A DNA stretch of 64,000 nt from Gaetbulibacter_A aestuarii (GCF_039537665.1 NZ_BAABAY010000002.1:558001-622000), one strand, 5' to 3'. Counted from the first letter of the stretch, positions 38,031-47,550 are shown. Notes: generated by a model from the letters alone, not told the origin. Numbers and translations: made by a program.

Positions 38031-39302
38031 TTATTGATTTAGATAATCAAAGGTGATCTGTGTCAAGGCTTTAACACCATAGATCAAACCCGATTCATCG
38101 ATTTTAAAATCAGGAGTATGGTGCGGATAAGGCGTTTTATTTCCTGGTGTCATACCACCCAGTTGGAAGTAAAATCCAGGTACTTTTTCCTGAAAAAATG
38201 AAAAATCTTCACCGCCGGTTGTAGCCTTCCTGAGTTCTACATGTTCATCGCCAACTACTTTTTTTAAACTTGGTAACATTTGATCCACTAAGGCAGGATC
38301 ATTAAAAGTAATCGCGGTATTATTCTGAACCTCAAAGGTTGCTTCGCCACCGTATGCCCTGGCAATAGTCTCCGACATTTCCTTCATCCGGTTTAAAATC
38401 ATGGCTTTCATATCCGGATTTAGAGTTCTCACAGTTCCTATCATTTCAGCACTTTCAGGTATTATGTTAAAACGAACACCACCGATTATTTTTCCAACAG
38501 TAATTACCGCAGCTTCTTCCGTGAGGTTTGTTTCCCTACTTATAATACTTTGAAAACCATCAATGATTTTAGCCGAAATATAAATAGGATCAACCCCCAT
38601 CCATGGTCTTGAACCGTGTGTTTGTTTTCCTTTCACATGCACCTCAAAACGCTCAACTGCGGCCATCATACCTTCAGGTTTATATCTGATGGTTCCCACA
38701 GGAACAGTAGATTTAATATGCAAACCAAAAATGGCATCAACATCAGGATTTTGAAGCACCCCTTCTTTAATCATAAGGGCAGCACCGCCTTCTTCTCCTG
38801 GAGGAGCACCTTCTTCAGCCGGTTGAAAAATAAACTTTACAGTTCCCTTAATTTTATCCTTATTATGTGCCAGAATTTCAGCAACTCCCATCAAAATTGC
38901 CGTATGTGCATCATGTCCGCAGGCATGCATCACCCCGGTTTTAGTGCCTAAAAATTCGGTAACTACCTCGCTCTTAAAAGGCAAATCGTTACGCTCGGTA
39001 ACAGGTAAGGCATCGATATCGGCACGAAGAGCGATAACCTTTCCGGGCTCATCTCCTTTCAAAATACCAACAACACCAGTATGAGCAACTCCGGTTTTAA
39101 CTTCAATACCTAAAGATTTAAGATGTTTAGCAATAATTTCAGCGGTTCTGTATTCGCGATTCGATAATTCCGGATGCTCATGGAAATCACGTCGCCACTC
39201 AATAACCTGAGGTTCAATATCTGCAAATTGGTTTTCTAAAGCGGTTTGTGCCCAATTCTGGTAAAAACCAAATAAAAGAGTAATAAGTAAAAGGTTTTTC
39301 AT
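38031..39302 (-). CDS. M20 family amidohydrolase (IAA-amino acid/hippurate hydrolase type), exported
   Basis: This 423-aa protein has a signal peptide (about 1-19, ending ..QNWAQ). It shows the M20D metal motifs: GVMHACGHDAHTA near residue 120, the EEGAPPGEEGG catalytic-Glu segment near 158, and the late GGEDFSFF near 367. It would hydrolyse N-acyl amino acids or dipeptides in the periplasm. It heads a three-gene minus-strand unit with the FMN glutamate-synthase-like gene and the unknown membrane protein. No clear promoter is visible in the 134-bp gap shared with the UvrD gene. Confidence 0.92.
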   Translation of the reverse strand: MKNLLLITLLFGFYQNWAQTALENQFADIEPQVIEWRRDFHEHPELSNREYRTAEIIAKHLKSLGIEVKTGVAHTGVVGILKGDEPGKVIALRADIDALPVTERNDLPFKSEVVTEFLGTKTGVMHACGHDAHTAILMGVAEILAHNKDKIKGTVKFIFQPAEEGAPPGEEGGAALMIKEGVLQNPDVDAIFGLHIKSTVPVGTIRYKPEGMMAAVERFEVHVKGKQTHGSRPWMGVDPIYISAKIIDGFQSIISRETNLTEEAAVITVGKIIGGVRFNIIPESAEMIGTVRTLNPDMKAMILNRMKEMSETIARAYGGEATFEVQNNTAITFNDPALVDQMLPSLKKVVGDEHVELRKATTGGEDFSFFQEKVPGFYFQLGGMTPGNKTPYPHHTPDFKIDESGLIYGVKALTQITFDYLNQ

Positions 39303-39436
39303 GCTGTTTTTTGAGATTTTTGTTTAAATATATTCAAAAAATACGAAAGCAGCTGTTAAACCTAATTGTTTATAATTATTCATAAAACTGCTTATTTAAA
39401 AGCCTGACAATGGTTATTTTCACAACGTAAAAAGAA

Positions 39437-41773
39437 TTGGAATTGGAGACGTATTTAAATCAATTGAATGAGGCGCAAAAGGAGGCTGTGTTACAACAAG
39501 ATGGCCCAATGATTGTTATTGCCGGCGCCGGTTCGGGAAAAACCAGAGTGTTAACTTATCGCATTGCTTATTTAATGAATCAGGGTGTTGACCCTTTTAA
39601 TATTCTATCCTTAACCTTTACAAATAAGGCGGCCCGTGAAATGAAGGAACGAATTGCTCAAATTGTTGGTTCCAGTGAGGCTAAGAATTTGTGGATGGGC
39701 ACATTTCACTCAGTTTTTGCCAAGATCTTACGCATTGAATCAGATCGTTTGGGGTATCCTAATAATTTTACAATTTACGATACACAAGATTCAGATAGGC
39801 TTATTGCTTCTATTATTAAAGAAATGAATTTGGATAAGGATGTTTATAAATACAAGCAGATCCGCTCCAGAATTTCATCCTATAAAAATAATCTTATTAC
39901 GGTAAAAGCCTATTTTCAAAACCCGGAACTCATTGAAGCTGATGCCATGGCCCGGCGACCACTCATGGGAGATATTTACAAAACCTATGTAGATCGTTGT
40001 TTTAAAGCAGGTGCAATGGACTTTGATGATTTGCTATTGAAAACCAATGAACTCTTAACCCGGTTTCCGGAGGTATTGGCCAAGTATCAAAATCGGTTTA
40101 AATATATTTTAGTTGATGAGTATCAGGATACCAACCATTCGCAATATTTGATTGTTAGGGCCTTGTCGGACAAATTTCAAAACATTTGTGTCGTTGGTGA
40201 TGATGCGCAAAGTATTTACGCGTTCCGCGGAGCGAATATCAACAATATCCTGAATTTTCAAAAGGATTATGACGATGTGAAGGTTTTCCGTTTAGAACAG
40301 AATTATCGTTCCACAAAAAATATTGTGAATGCGGCAAATTCCATTATTGATAAGAACCAAACCAAGCTTGATAAAATAGTTTGGACGGCGAATGATGAAG
40401 GTACTAAAATTCAGGTTCACCGTTCTTTAACGGATGCAGATGAAGGCCGTTATGTGGCCAATAGCATTTTTGAAAATAAAATGAATAACCAATTGCCAAA
40501 TAGCGATTTTGCCATTTTATATCGAACGAATGCGCAATCCCGTTCTATCGAGGATGCTTTAAGGAAACGTGATATTCCTTATCGGATTTATGGAGGGTTA
40601 TCATTTTATCAAAGAAAGGAGATCAAAGATGTACTTTCATACCTGCGACTTGTTATTAATCCTGCGGATGAGGAAGCTTTAAAGCGTGTTATTAATTTCC
40701 CGGCCAGAGGTATTGGGCAAACGACAATTGATAAATTGATCGTGGCTGCCAATGCCGAGGATAAGACGATGTTTGAAGTTATGAAAAACATCGATTCAAT
40801 GCCGGTAAATGTTAACTCCGGAACAAAAACCAAATTGCAGAATTTTGTGACCTTGATTGAGAGTTATCAGGTCATGAATCAAAAAGCAGATGTTTTTGAA
40901 TTGGCAGAACATGTTACGCGTACCAGTGGTTTGATTAAGGAATTCAATAAAGACGGAACTCCGGAAGGTGTAACCCGAATGGAGAATATTGAAGAATTAC
41001 TGAATGGTATGAAGGACTTTGTGGAAGGGCAGAAGGAGGTTGCCGATGCCACAGGCTCCCTGGCTGAATTCTTAGAGGATGTTGCTCTGGCCACCGATTT
41101 AGATCAAGATAAAGGCGATAGCGATCATGTGGCTTTAATGACAATTCACCTGGCAAAAGGATTGGAATTTCCATACGTTTATATTGTAGGTTTGGAGGAA
41201 GATCTGTTTCCAAGTGCCATGAGTATGAATACTCGTAGTGAACTTGAGGAAGAGCGACGCCTGTTTTATGTAGCACTTACCCGTGCCGAAAAACAAGCCT
41301 ATTTAACCTATGCTTTGTCGCGCTATCGTTGGGGAAAATTAATAGATTCTGAGCCTAGCAGATTTATTGAAGAAATTGATGAGCAATATTTGGATATTGT
41401 TACCCCCATTGAAGAGCGACGCATTAATCCGATGCTTAGTGCCGATATTTTTGGCGATGTTGAACCCAATAAAGTTCGATTTAAACCCGCTAAACAAGCG
41501 AATTTCAAAAAAGGAAAACCCAAGAAGGAACAGGAAAAATTTCAGGTTTCAACACCTAAAAATTTAAAACCTGTATCAGAAAGTAATGGAAAGGCTAATT
41601 TGTTTGATAATAATCTTGCTGTTGGAAATATGGTAAAACATCTCCGTTTTGGTACGGGAGAAGTATTGAAGATCGAAGGTAGTGGAGCCGATACCAAAGC
41701 AGAAATAAAATTTCAACATGGAGGAACTAAAAAATTATTGCTTCGCTTTGCAAAACTGGAAGTTTTGAGCTAA
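39437..41773 (+). CDS. UvrD/PcrA-type 3'-5' DNA helicase
   Basis: This 778-aa superfamily 1 helicase has Walker A AGAGSGKTRVL near residue 31, the DEYQD motif near 230, QNYRS near 285, and the VALTRAEK motif VI near 612. It has a PcrA-like C-terminal extension with a Tudor-like end (GNMVKHLRFGTGEVLKIEG). It should unwind DNA in repair and clear RecA or stalled complexes. The start is TTG at 39437 (or TTG at 39443); no ATG lies near the conserved LNEAQ start. The gene is divergent from the M20 gene. Confidence 0.94.
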   Translation: MELETYLNQLNEAQKEAVLQQDGPMIVIAGAGSGKTRVLTYRIAYLMNQGVDPFNILSLTFTNKAAREMKERIAQIVGSSEAKNLWMGTFHSVFAKILRIESDRLGYPNNFTIYDTQDSDRLIASIIKEMNLDKDVYKYKQIRSRISSYKNNLITVKAYFQNPELIEADAMARRPLMGDIYKTYVDRCFKAGAMDFDDLLLKTNELLTRFPEVLAKYQNRFKYILVDEYQDTNHSQYLIVRALSDKFQNICVVGDDAQSIYAFRGANINNILNFQKDYDDVKVFRLEQNYRSTKNIVNAANSIIDKNQTKLDKIVWTANDEGTKIQVHRSLTDADEGRYVANSIFENKMNNQLPNSDFAILYRTNAQSRSIEDALRKRDIPYRIYGGLSFYQRKEIKDVLSYLRLVINPADEEALKRVINFPARGIGQTTIDKLIVAANAEDKTMFEVMKNIDSMPVNVNSGTKTKLQNFVTLIESYQVMNQKADVFELAEHVTRTSGLIKEFNKDGTPEGVTRMENIEELLNGMKDFVEGQKEVADATGSLAEFLEDVALATDLDQDKGDSDHVALMTIHLAKGLEFPYVYIVGLEEDLFPSAMSMNTRSELEEERRLFYVALTRAEKQAYLTYALSRYRWGKLIDSEPSRFIEEIDEQYLDIVTPIEERRINPMLSADIFGDVEPNKVRFKPAKQANFKKGKPKKEQEKFQVSTPKNLKPVSESNGKANLFDNNLAVGNMVKHLRFGTGEVLKIEGSGADTKAEIKFQHGGTKKLLLRFAKLEVLS

Positions 41774-41805
41774 TTTGATAAGCATTAGAGTTTGCAATAC
41801 ATTTT
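41774..41805 (+). promoter_or_regulatory. candidate promoter of the threonylcarbamoyladenylate synthase gene
   Basis: TTTG (41774-41777), a 20-nt gap and TACATTTT (41798-41805, seven of eight to the -7 consensus) lie 41 nt before the ATG at 41847. Confidence 0.45.
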
Positions 41806-41846
41806 AAAATTTTTGGTGATTCTATTGTAGAATTAATACGAGGTTT

Positions 41847-42467
41847 ATGGCTGAAATAATCAGAATTTATGAAGAGAATCCTAATCCTAAGGCCATTGCG
41901 AAGGTTGAAAAGGTTTTAAGAGATGGCGGACTTATCATTTACCCCACTGATACGGTTTACGGATTGGGCTGTGATATTACCAATATCAAAGCTTTGGAGC
42001 GTGTGGCCTTGATAAAACAGGTGAAACTCGAGAAATCTAACTTCTCTTTTGTGTGTCATGATCTGAGTAACTTGAGTGATTATGTGAAACAAATCGACAC
42101 TCGGACATTTAAAATTCTTAAGCGCGCTTTACCGGGTCCTTATACCTTTATTTTACCCGGTTCTAATAATTTACCAAACCCTTTTAAGAAGCGTAAGACC
42201 GTTGGTATTCGCGTGCCAAATAACAACATTGCTTTGGATATTGTGAAGGCACTTGGAAATCCGATTATATCGACCTCCATCAGAGATGAAGATGAAATCC
42301 TTGAGTACACTACCGATCCGGAACTTATTCTTGAAAAGTGGGATAATTTGGTAGATTTAGTAGTAGATGGCGGCTACGGTGGTAATGAAGCCTCTACTGT
42401 GATTGACCTATCGGAAAGTACGCCAACCATAATAAGAGAGGGAAAAGGTAGTTTGGAATTACTGTAA
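41847..42467 (+). CDS. L-threonylcarbamoyladenylate synthase (Sua5/YciO/YrdC family)
   Basis: This 206-aa YrdC-fold enzyme makes threonylcarbamoyl-AMP for the t6A37 modification of ANN-decoding tRNAs. It shows the family strand IIYPTDTVYGLGCD (about 31-44), a basic K/R-rich nucleotide-binding area (KKRKTVGIRVP near 112), and a PIISTSIRDEDE segment. It lacks the extra Sua5 C-terminal domain, so it is the short YrdC/YciO form. YciO paralogues have weaker activity, so the assignment to the essential enzyme is likely but not certain. It ends at a shared hairpin terminator. Confidence 0.9.
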   Translation: MAEIIRIYEENPNPKAIAKVEKVLRDGGLIIYPTDTVYGLGCDITNIKALERVALIKQVKLEKSNFSFVCHDLSNLSDYVKQIDTRTFKILKRALPGPYTFILPGSNNLPNPFKKRKTVGIRVPNNNIALDIVKALGNPIISTSIRDEDEILEYTTDPELILEKWDNLVDLVVDGGYGGNEASTVIDLSESTPTIIREGKGSLELL

Positions 42468-42500
42468 AAAAAAAGCCCAGCAAATGCTGAGCTTTTAGTT
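42466..42500. terminator. bidirectional terminator between the YrdC-family gene and the OmpA lipoprotein gene
   Basis: AAAAGC-C-CAGC (42471-42481) pairs with GCTG-A-GCTTTT (42486-42496) around a 4-nt loop, with one mismatch. It has an A-run before it and a T-run in the right arm. It serves both facing genes. Confidence 0.85.
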
Positions 42501-42514
42501 TCTAAATCTTTTGC

Positions 42515-43354
42515 TTAGTTTCCTGCAGCTTCAAGATTTTTCATTTCTTTTTCAATCATATCATAGAACTGATCGATTTTAGGCATAACGATAATTCTTG
42601 TACGTCTGTTCATTGCTCTGTGCTCTGGCGTATCATTATCAACTAAAGGCACATAAGAACTACGTCCGGCAGCGATTAACTGACCAGGGTTAACGCCTAA
42701 GTCTTGTAATACGCGAATTACAGAAGTAGATCTTTTTACACTTAAATCCCAGTTATCTAATAATGGAGGTTGGCTGTAAGGTACGTTATCAGTGTTACCT
42801 TCAACCATGCATTCAAAGTCAGGTTTGCTATTCACTACTTTAGCTACTTTGGCAAGAACCTCTTTCGCTCTGGAGGTTACTGTATAGCTTCCGCTCTTGA
42901 ATAATAGATTGTCTGCGATTGAAATGAATACAACACCCTTTTCAACATTCACTTGGATGTCCGGATCATTGATTCCTACCTCACGCTTCAAGCTTGTTAC
43001 CAAAGCAAGCGTTACACTATCCTTTTTAGATAATGCATCTTGTAAACGGGTAATTTTCAGGTCTTTTTCTTTTATGCTTTCTAAAGTCTTCTCTACATTG
43101 CTAGCGCCTTTTGCAGATAGAACTTGTAAGTTTTCATTGCTTTTTCTTAAATCGGCAACTTGTTCTTCTAAAGCAGTAGCTCTTGCGGTTGCAGAAGCAC
43201 GCTCTTCTAAACAAGAATTTAATTTTACAGTGGCGGAATTTAAGAGATCTTGAGTTTCTTTTTGTTTGGCTTCAAGATCGGTGTATTGTTTTTTAGATAC
43301 ACAGGAGCTTAAAATAAGAAGTACTGAAGCCCCAAGTAAGAGTATTTTTTTCAT
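42515..43354 (-). CDS. OmpA family lipoprotein
   Basis: This 279-aa protein has a lipoprotein signal peptide with lipobox LSSC (Cys about residue 18), a long coiled coil (about 22-125) and a C-terminal OmpA/MotB peptidoglycan-binding domain (about 145-265; LFKSGSYTVT, VEGNTDN, NRRTRI). It should anchor in the outer membrane and hold the cell wall non-covalently. The coiled coil resembles the Lpp-like spacer of Bacteroidota OmpA lipoproteins. A consensus -7 box lies upstream (43406-43413). The gene is probably well expressed. Confidence 0.93.
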   Translation of the reverse strand: MKKILLLGASVLLILSSCVSKKQYTDLEAKQKETQDLLNSATVKLNSCLEERASATARATALEEQVADLRKSNENLQVLSAKGASNVEKTLESIKEKDLKITRLQDALSKKDSVTLALVTSLKREVGINDPDIQVNVEKGVVFISIADNLLFKSGSYTVTSRAKEVLAKVAKVVNSKPDFECMVEGNTDNVPYSQPPLLDNWDLSVKRSTSVIRVLQDLGVNPGQLIAAGRSSYVPLVDNDTPEHRAMNRRTRIIVMPKIDQFYDMIEKEMKNLEAAGN

Positions 43355-43405
43355 AATTGTATAAACGAGGTTTTTAGGTTTTGGTTTTTGTTTTTATAAA
43401 CTCTC

Positions 43406-43413
43406 CAAAAGTA
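43406..43413 (-). promoter_or_regulatory. -7 box of the OmpA lipoprotein promoter
   Basis: TACTTTTG on the minus strand matches TAnnTTTG exactly, 51 nt before the start codon. No -33 TTTG is seen at the expected distance. Confidence 0.5.
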
Positions 43414-43463
43414 GTTAAAAAACAGCTGAAACACGAGCGATTAACAAAACTTTTGCTAATTTT

Positions 43464-44453
43464 TTACAAACTTTTAAAGTATTTATTTTTATTTACGAAA
43501 TATTGAATAACAATGGATGTTATTTGGAAATATTTTTTTTTCTTGTCCAAACACCGTCTTTGATTGTAAAAGGTAAAAAAGTGCCGATAATACCCAAAAT
43601 GAGCCTTTACAACAGCCAACATGAATTTGGGTTTTCCTTCGAAAATAAATTTCATACCGGCAAAACCATCCAGGACAAGCCGAACGAGAATTAAAAAAGG
43701 TAAAAATCCGTGAGCGTTTTTGGTAAGCGTATATAAACTGTTTCTAAAATTCAAAAACACTTTTCTGGCATCGGTGTTCTTAAGGGTAGCCCCACCCAGG
43801 TGATAAACCGTAGATTTTCCGATGTATTTTGTTTCAAATCCTTGATTAAAGGCTCTCCAACAAAGATCTATTTCTTCCATATGGGCAAAAAATGAAGCGT
43901 CCAAACCTCCTAAACTCCTGTAAACGTCAGAACGAATAAAAAATGCTGCACCACTGGCCCAGAAAATAGCGGCCTCATCATTAAATTGACCATGATCTTT
44001 TTCTATGGTATTAAAAATGCGTCCGCGACAATAGGGATAACCAAACTTGTCTATATAGCCACCTGCCGCCCCGGCGTATTCAAAATATTCCTTGTTCTTA
44101 TAATCCAATAATTTCGGTTGAATAATAGCCGTTTTAGGTTCCTGCTCGAAACACGTTATAATCGGTTTTAACCAATTTTCAGTCACTTCCACATCACTGT
44201 TCAATAAACAAAACACCTCCGCATCTATTACCTGAAGTCCGCGATTATAACCTTCGGCGAAGCCATAATTCTTTTGATGTTGAATAATTTTAATATCAGG
44301 AAAGGAGGCTTTAACAAAACCCACCGAATCATCTTTAGAGGCATTGTCAACCAGAAAAATTTCAGCTTCCTTAGAAAAGGATACAACGGAGGGCAAAAAA
44401 GTTTCTAATAATTTTTTACCATTCCAATTCAATATAACAACAGCAATTTTCAT
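43464..44453 (-). CDS. family 2 glycosyltransferase
   Basis: This 329-aa GT2 enzyme has the nucleotide-binding start VVILNWNGKKLLE (about 4-16), the FLVDNASKD strand near 34, a metal-site-like LNSDVEV near 84, and an acceptor/catalytic region with HMEEIDLCWR near 192. The family includes rhamnosyl- and other sugar transferases for polysaccharides or LPS side chains. The substrates cannot be told. The ATG directly follows the stop of the HsdR-N-like gene with no gap, so the two are co-transcribed. The C-terminus is basic and aromatic, perhaps membrane-associated. Confidence 0.92.
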   Translation of the reverse strand: MKIAVVILNWNGKKLLETFLPSVVSFSKEAEIFLVDNASKDDSVGFVKASFPDIKIIQHQKNYGFAEGYNRGLQVIDAEVFCLLNSDVEVTENWLKPIITCFEQEPKTAIIQPKLLDYKNKEYFEYAGAAGGYIDKFGYPYCRGRIFNTIEKDHGQFNDEAAIFWASGAAFFIRSDVYRSLGGLDASFFAHMEEIDLCWRAFNQGFETKYIGKSTVYHLGGATLKNTDARKVFLNFRNSLYTLTKNAHGFLPFLILVRLVLDGFAGMKFIFEGKPKFMLAVVKAHFGYYRHFFTFYNQRRCLDKKKKYFQITSIVIQYFVNKNKYFKSL

Positions 44454-44897
44454 TTAAGTGTATTTCGGGATGTCTTTTAAAAACTGATAGCGACCTTCCC
44501 GGTAATTCATAGCACAATAATAATGATTTAATCCGTTGGTTATCATCAAATAGTTCGCGTTTAAAGCTAAATTATAACGAGCAATCTGATCGAACGTGGC
44601 TTGTGTTATCGGGATTTCCGGCGCCTTACATTCAACCACCAAGTGAATACTGCCATCCGTATTGAATACTACAATATCATAACGTTTTTTCAAATCATTT
44701 ATCCGTAATTCTTTCTCAATATTGATGAGTGATTTTGGAAAACCTTTAATTTCAAGTAGAAATTGCACGCAGTTTTGACGCACCCATTCTTCGGGTTGAA
44801 GGATCACAAATTTTTTACGAATAGGATCAAAAATAGAAACTTTATTTTCCCTATTTTTGAATCGAAATGAAAACTTTGGAAAGTCTAATTCTTGCAT
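44454..44897 (-). CDS. stand-alone HsdR N-terminal-type PD-(D/E)xK domain protein
   Basis: This 147-aa protein matches the type I restriction enzyme R subunit N-terminal nuclease fold: RYDIVVFNTDG (Asp near 73) followed by LVVECKAP with the E-x-K pair near 90. It has no helicase or specificity partner here, and no methylase is nearby, so it is unlikely to be a working restriction system. Such solo domains are common in Flavobacteriia and their role is unknown. It has a good promoter (44917-44947) and is directly joined to the glycosyltransferase gene. Confidence 0.85.
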   Translation of the reverse strand: MQELDFPKFSFRFKNRENKVSIFDPIRKKFVILQPEEWVRQNCVQFLLEIKGFPKSLINIEKELRINDLKKRYDIVVFNTDGSIHLVVECKAPEIPITQATFDQIARYNLALNANYLMITNGLNHYYCAMNYREGRYQFLKDIPKYT

Positions 44898-44916
44898 GTA
44901 TTCGTAATGATTTTTT

Positions 44917-44947
44917 CAAAGGTAACCCACTACTGCAAAATAGCCAA
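44917..44947 (-). promoter_or_regulatory. consensus promoter of the HsdR-N-like/glycosyltransferase operon
   Basis: On the minus strand, TTG (44947-44945), a 20-nt gap and TACCTTTG (44924-44917) fit the Bacteroidota -33/-7 pattern. The box ends 19 nt before the ATG. Confidence 0.65.
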
Positions 44948-45001
44948 TAGGATTTCAAAAATGTTAGGTATTGGGATTTTTTAATTTGAATTTTCATCAA
45001 T

Positions 45002-46006
45002 TTGGACGAAGTAAAACAACTTGTAGCTGATATTAAAGACGGTAAAATAAAACCTGTTTATTTTTTAATGGGTGAAGAATCGTACTATATTGATAAGATT
45101 TCCGAATTTATTGAAAACACGATATTAACTGAAGCTGAGCGCGGCTTTAATCAAGTGGTATTGTATGGCCGTGATGTGACGGTTGAAGATATTATAAGTC
45201 AGGCAAAGCGCTATCCTATGATGGCAGAGCATCAAGTGGTTATTGTAAAAGAGGCTCAGGATCTATCCCGAACTATCGAAAAATTGAGTTCTTATGCCGA
45301 GTCTCCGCAACCCTCTACCGTCCTGGTAATTAATTATAAATACAAAAAAATAGATAAGCGGAAAGCTTTGTATAAAGCCGTTAGGAAAAGTGGCGTTGTT
45401 TATGAAAGTAAAAAACTATATGAAAATCAGGTTGCTGATTGGATTAGAAGGGTTCTAGCGCCAAAAAACTACACCATCTCGCCAAAAGCAGCACAAATGC
45501 TCGTGGAGTTTTTAGGAACTGAACTAAGCAAGATCAATAATGAATTAGAAAAATTACAAATTATTCTGAAGCCCGGGAGTCAGATTACTCCGGAGATTAT
45601 TGAAGAAAACATCGGTATTAGCAAGGACTTTAATAATTTCGAGTTACGAAAAGCCATAGGAGACAGGGATTCTAAAAAGGCTTTTCAGATCATCAAATAC
45701 TTCTCTGAAAACCCTAAAGATAACCCGATGGTTGTAACGGTTGCACTACTATTTAATTTTTTCTCACAACTTTTGCATTATCATGGATTGCGGGATAAAT
45801 CCCCACGAAGTGTGGCTTCTGCTTTAAAAATAAATCCATATTTCGTGAACGAATATGTAACTGCAGCAAAAAACTATCCGATGAAAAAGGTTAGCGTTAT
45901 TGTGTCGCATTTAAGAACCTTTGATGTAAAAAGCAAGGGGGTAGACTCTAATGCTGTTCCACAAGGCGACCTTCTTAAGGAGCTTATGGCTAAGATTTTA
46001 GCTTAA
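45002..46006 (+). CDS. holA: DNA polymerase III subunit delta
   Basis: This 334-aa HolA protein is the clamp-loader subunit that opens the beta sliding clamp. It shows the conserved start VYFLMGEESYYIDKIS (about residues 18-34), the delta fold with a hydrophobic clamp-contact helix near 75, and the C-terminal collar domain (about 215-330). The start is a TTG at 45002 (TTG GAC GAA), as no ATG lies nearby. It is divergent from the HsdR-N-like gene, with 104 bp between starts. The convergent YfcC gene ends 3 bp after it. Confidence 0.93.
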   Translation: MDEVKQLVADIKDGKIKPVYFLMGEESYYIDKISEFIENTILTEAERGFNQVVLYGRDVTVEDIISQAKRYPMMAEHQVVIVKEAQDLSRTIEKLSSYAESPQPSTVLVINYKYKKIDKRKALYKAVRKSGVVYESKKLYENQVADWIRRVLAPKNYTISPKAAQMLVEFLGTELSKINNELEKLQIILKPGSQITPEIIEENIGISKDFNNFELRKAIGDRDSKKAFQIIKYFSENPKDNPMVVTVALLFNFFSQLLHYHGLRDKSPRSVASALKINPYFVNEYVTAAKNYPMKKVSVIVSHLRTFDVKSKGVDSNAVPQGDLLKELMAKILA

Positions 46007-46009
46007 TTT

Positions 46010-47503
46010 TTATATATAAACAGAAATGGTTAAACCGATCATGGTGAACGCCAAAAGCATGAGAACCAAAGGAATCACAAACTTCAACCATTTATCGTAA
46101 CCAACTTTTACTACGGCTAATGAGGCTAAAATTAATCCTGTAGGATTAATGAATGCAAACAATCCCATGCCGTAATTATAAGCATTTACAACAGCTTCTC
46201 TGCCAATTCCAACACCGTCGGCTAAAGGTGACATGATCGGCATAGTAAGGACGGCCATCCCGGAGGAAGAGGGTATGAAAAAGGATAATCCACCGTATAT
46301 GTAGAGCATAGCATTTATAAACACGCCTTTGTTCATGCCGTTGGTCATATTACTGGCGTAGTACAACATGGTGTCACTTATTAAACCATCATTCATGAGT
46401 ACGGTTATACCGCGGGCAATACCAATAATTAAGGCAACACCCAATAACTCTCCGGCTCCCTTAACAAAAGTGTCCACAAACTGAGCTTCTTTATTTCTTC
46501 CTGTAAATCCAATTAAAATAGCTCCAACTAAGAAAACAGCAGTCATTTTAGTAAACCACCAGCCTTTTATTGAAACGCCGTAAACCATAATCACAAAGCA
46601 CATGATAAATATAAATAGGATCAAACGAAGACGGAAATTCAGTTTTAGGTTGGAATGCGTAATATTTCCAAAATGTTTTTCGATGGCTTCTTTTTGACTA
46701 AAAATAATCGATTTTGAAGGATCCTTTTTTACCCGTTTTGCATAATTCAGAATATAAGAAACACAAATGATCGTACCCAAAACGAAAAATAAAATTCTTC
46801 CTGTAATACCCGATGTCCAGTTTATTCCGGAGGCGTTGGAGGCAATTATGGTGCTAAAAGGGTTTGTAGTGGCACACATGGTTCCTATGGAGGATCCAAT
46901 GTATATAGACGCTAACGCCACCATGGCGTCATACTTGGCAGCAAGAAAAATAGGGATCAAAATAGGGTAGAAGGCTATGGTTTCTTCAGCCAATCCAAAA
47001 GTAGTTCCACCCAAAGCAATCAAAAAAGTAACTGCGATTATGAGTATGAATTCTCTACCTTTCAAGGCCTTTGCCAGCCAGGCAATACCGGCTTCAAAAG
47101 CTCCGGTAAGATTCATAATACCTATTAAACCACCAATTACCAGAACCAAAAAAATAATATCTGCAGCATCAATAATGCCCTTAACCGGAGATAATATTAA
47201 GGCAACCAAACCCTGAGGTTTGGCATCAAGCTTTTTGTAGGTACCGGGAATATTTACTGCTTTATAAATAGCACCACTAGTGAATTTCTCTAATGGTATT
47301 TTTATATTCAACTCATTCAAGGTTTCCTGGGTAGCGGGGAGGACAGTTTCGTTGTTAGAGGATGTCCGTATAAACGTGTTTTCAGTGCTATTATAGGCTA
47401 AAGTATCAAATTTACCAGCAGGGATAATAAAAGTCATGATAGCTACCAGAGCAGCAATGATTAATAAAATAGTTTGAGCCGTGGGGAACTTCCTTTTTTT
47501 CAA
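46010..47503 (-). CDS. YfcC family membrane transporter
   Basis: This 497-aa inner-membrane protein has about 11-12 helices and belongs to the YfcC/DcuC/AbgT superfamily. Visible family marks are a short basic N-terminus, a large periplasmic loop after helix 1, and LGGTTFGLAEE near residue 163. IGSSIGTMCATTNPF near 201 is one re-entrant-type loop, and FFIPSSSGMAVLTMPIM near 411 is the other. YfcC relatives are thought to move C4-dicarboxylates or basic amino acids, but the substrate here is unknown. The start is TTG at 47503, 47 bp from the divergent ung gene. Confidence 0.9.
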   Translation of the reverse strand: MKKRKFPTAQTILLIIAALVAIMTFIIPAGKFDTLAYNSTENTFIRTSSNNETVLPATQETLNELNIKIPLEKFTSGAIYKAVNIPGTYKKLDAKPQGLVALILSPVKGIIDAADIIFLVLVIGGLIGIMNLTGAFEAGIAWLAKALKGREFILIIAVTFLIALGGTTFGLAEETIAFYPILIPIFLAAKYDAMVALASIYIGSSIGTMCATTNPFSTIIASNASGINWTSGITGRILFFVLGTIICVSYILNYAKRVKKDPSKSIIFSQKEAIEKHFGNITHSNLKLNFRLRLILFIFIMCFVIMVYGVSIKGWWFTKMTAVFLVGAILIGFTGRNKEAQFVDTFVKGAGELLGVALIIGIARGITVLMNDGLISDTMLYYASNMTNGMNKGVFINAMLYIYGGLSFFIPSSSGMAVLTMPIMSPLADGVGIGREAVVNAYNYGMGLFAFINPTGLILASLAVVKVGYDKWLKFVIPLVLMLLAFTMIGLTISVYI

Positions 47504-47550
47504 TAGATTTACACTTTATTTAATAAAGATAGTACATTTTTAGAGTTTTT

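Noticed and set aside
39307..39341. TTTTTTGA/TCAAAAAA inverted repeat upstream of the M20 gene
   Set aside because: Homopolymer-based pairing in AT-rich DNA; no other sign of function.
44454..44897. Type I restriction-modification system
   Set aside because: Only an HsdR-N-like nuclease domain exists; no helicase, methylase or specificity subunit is nearby.
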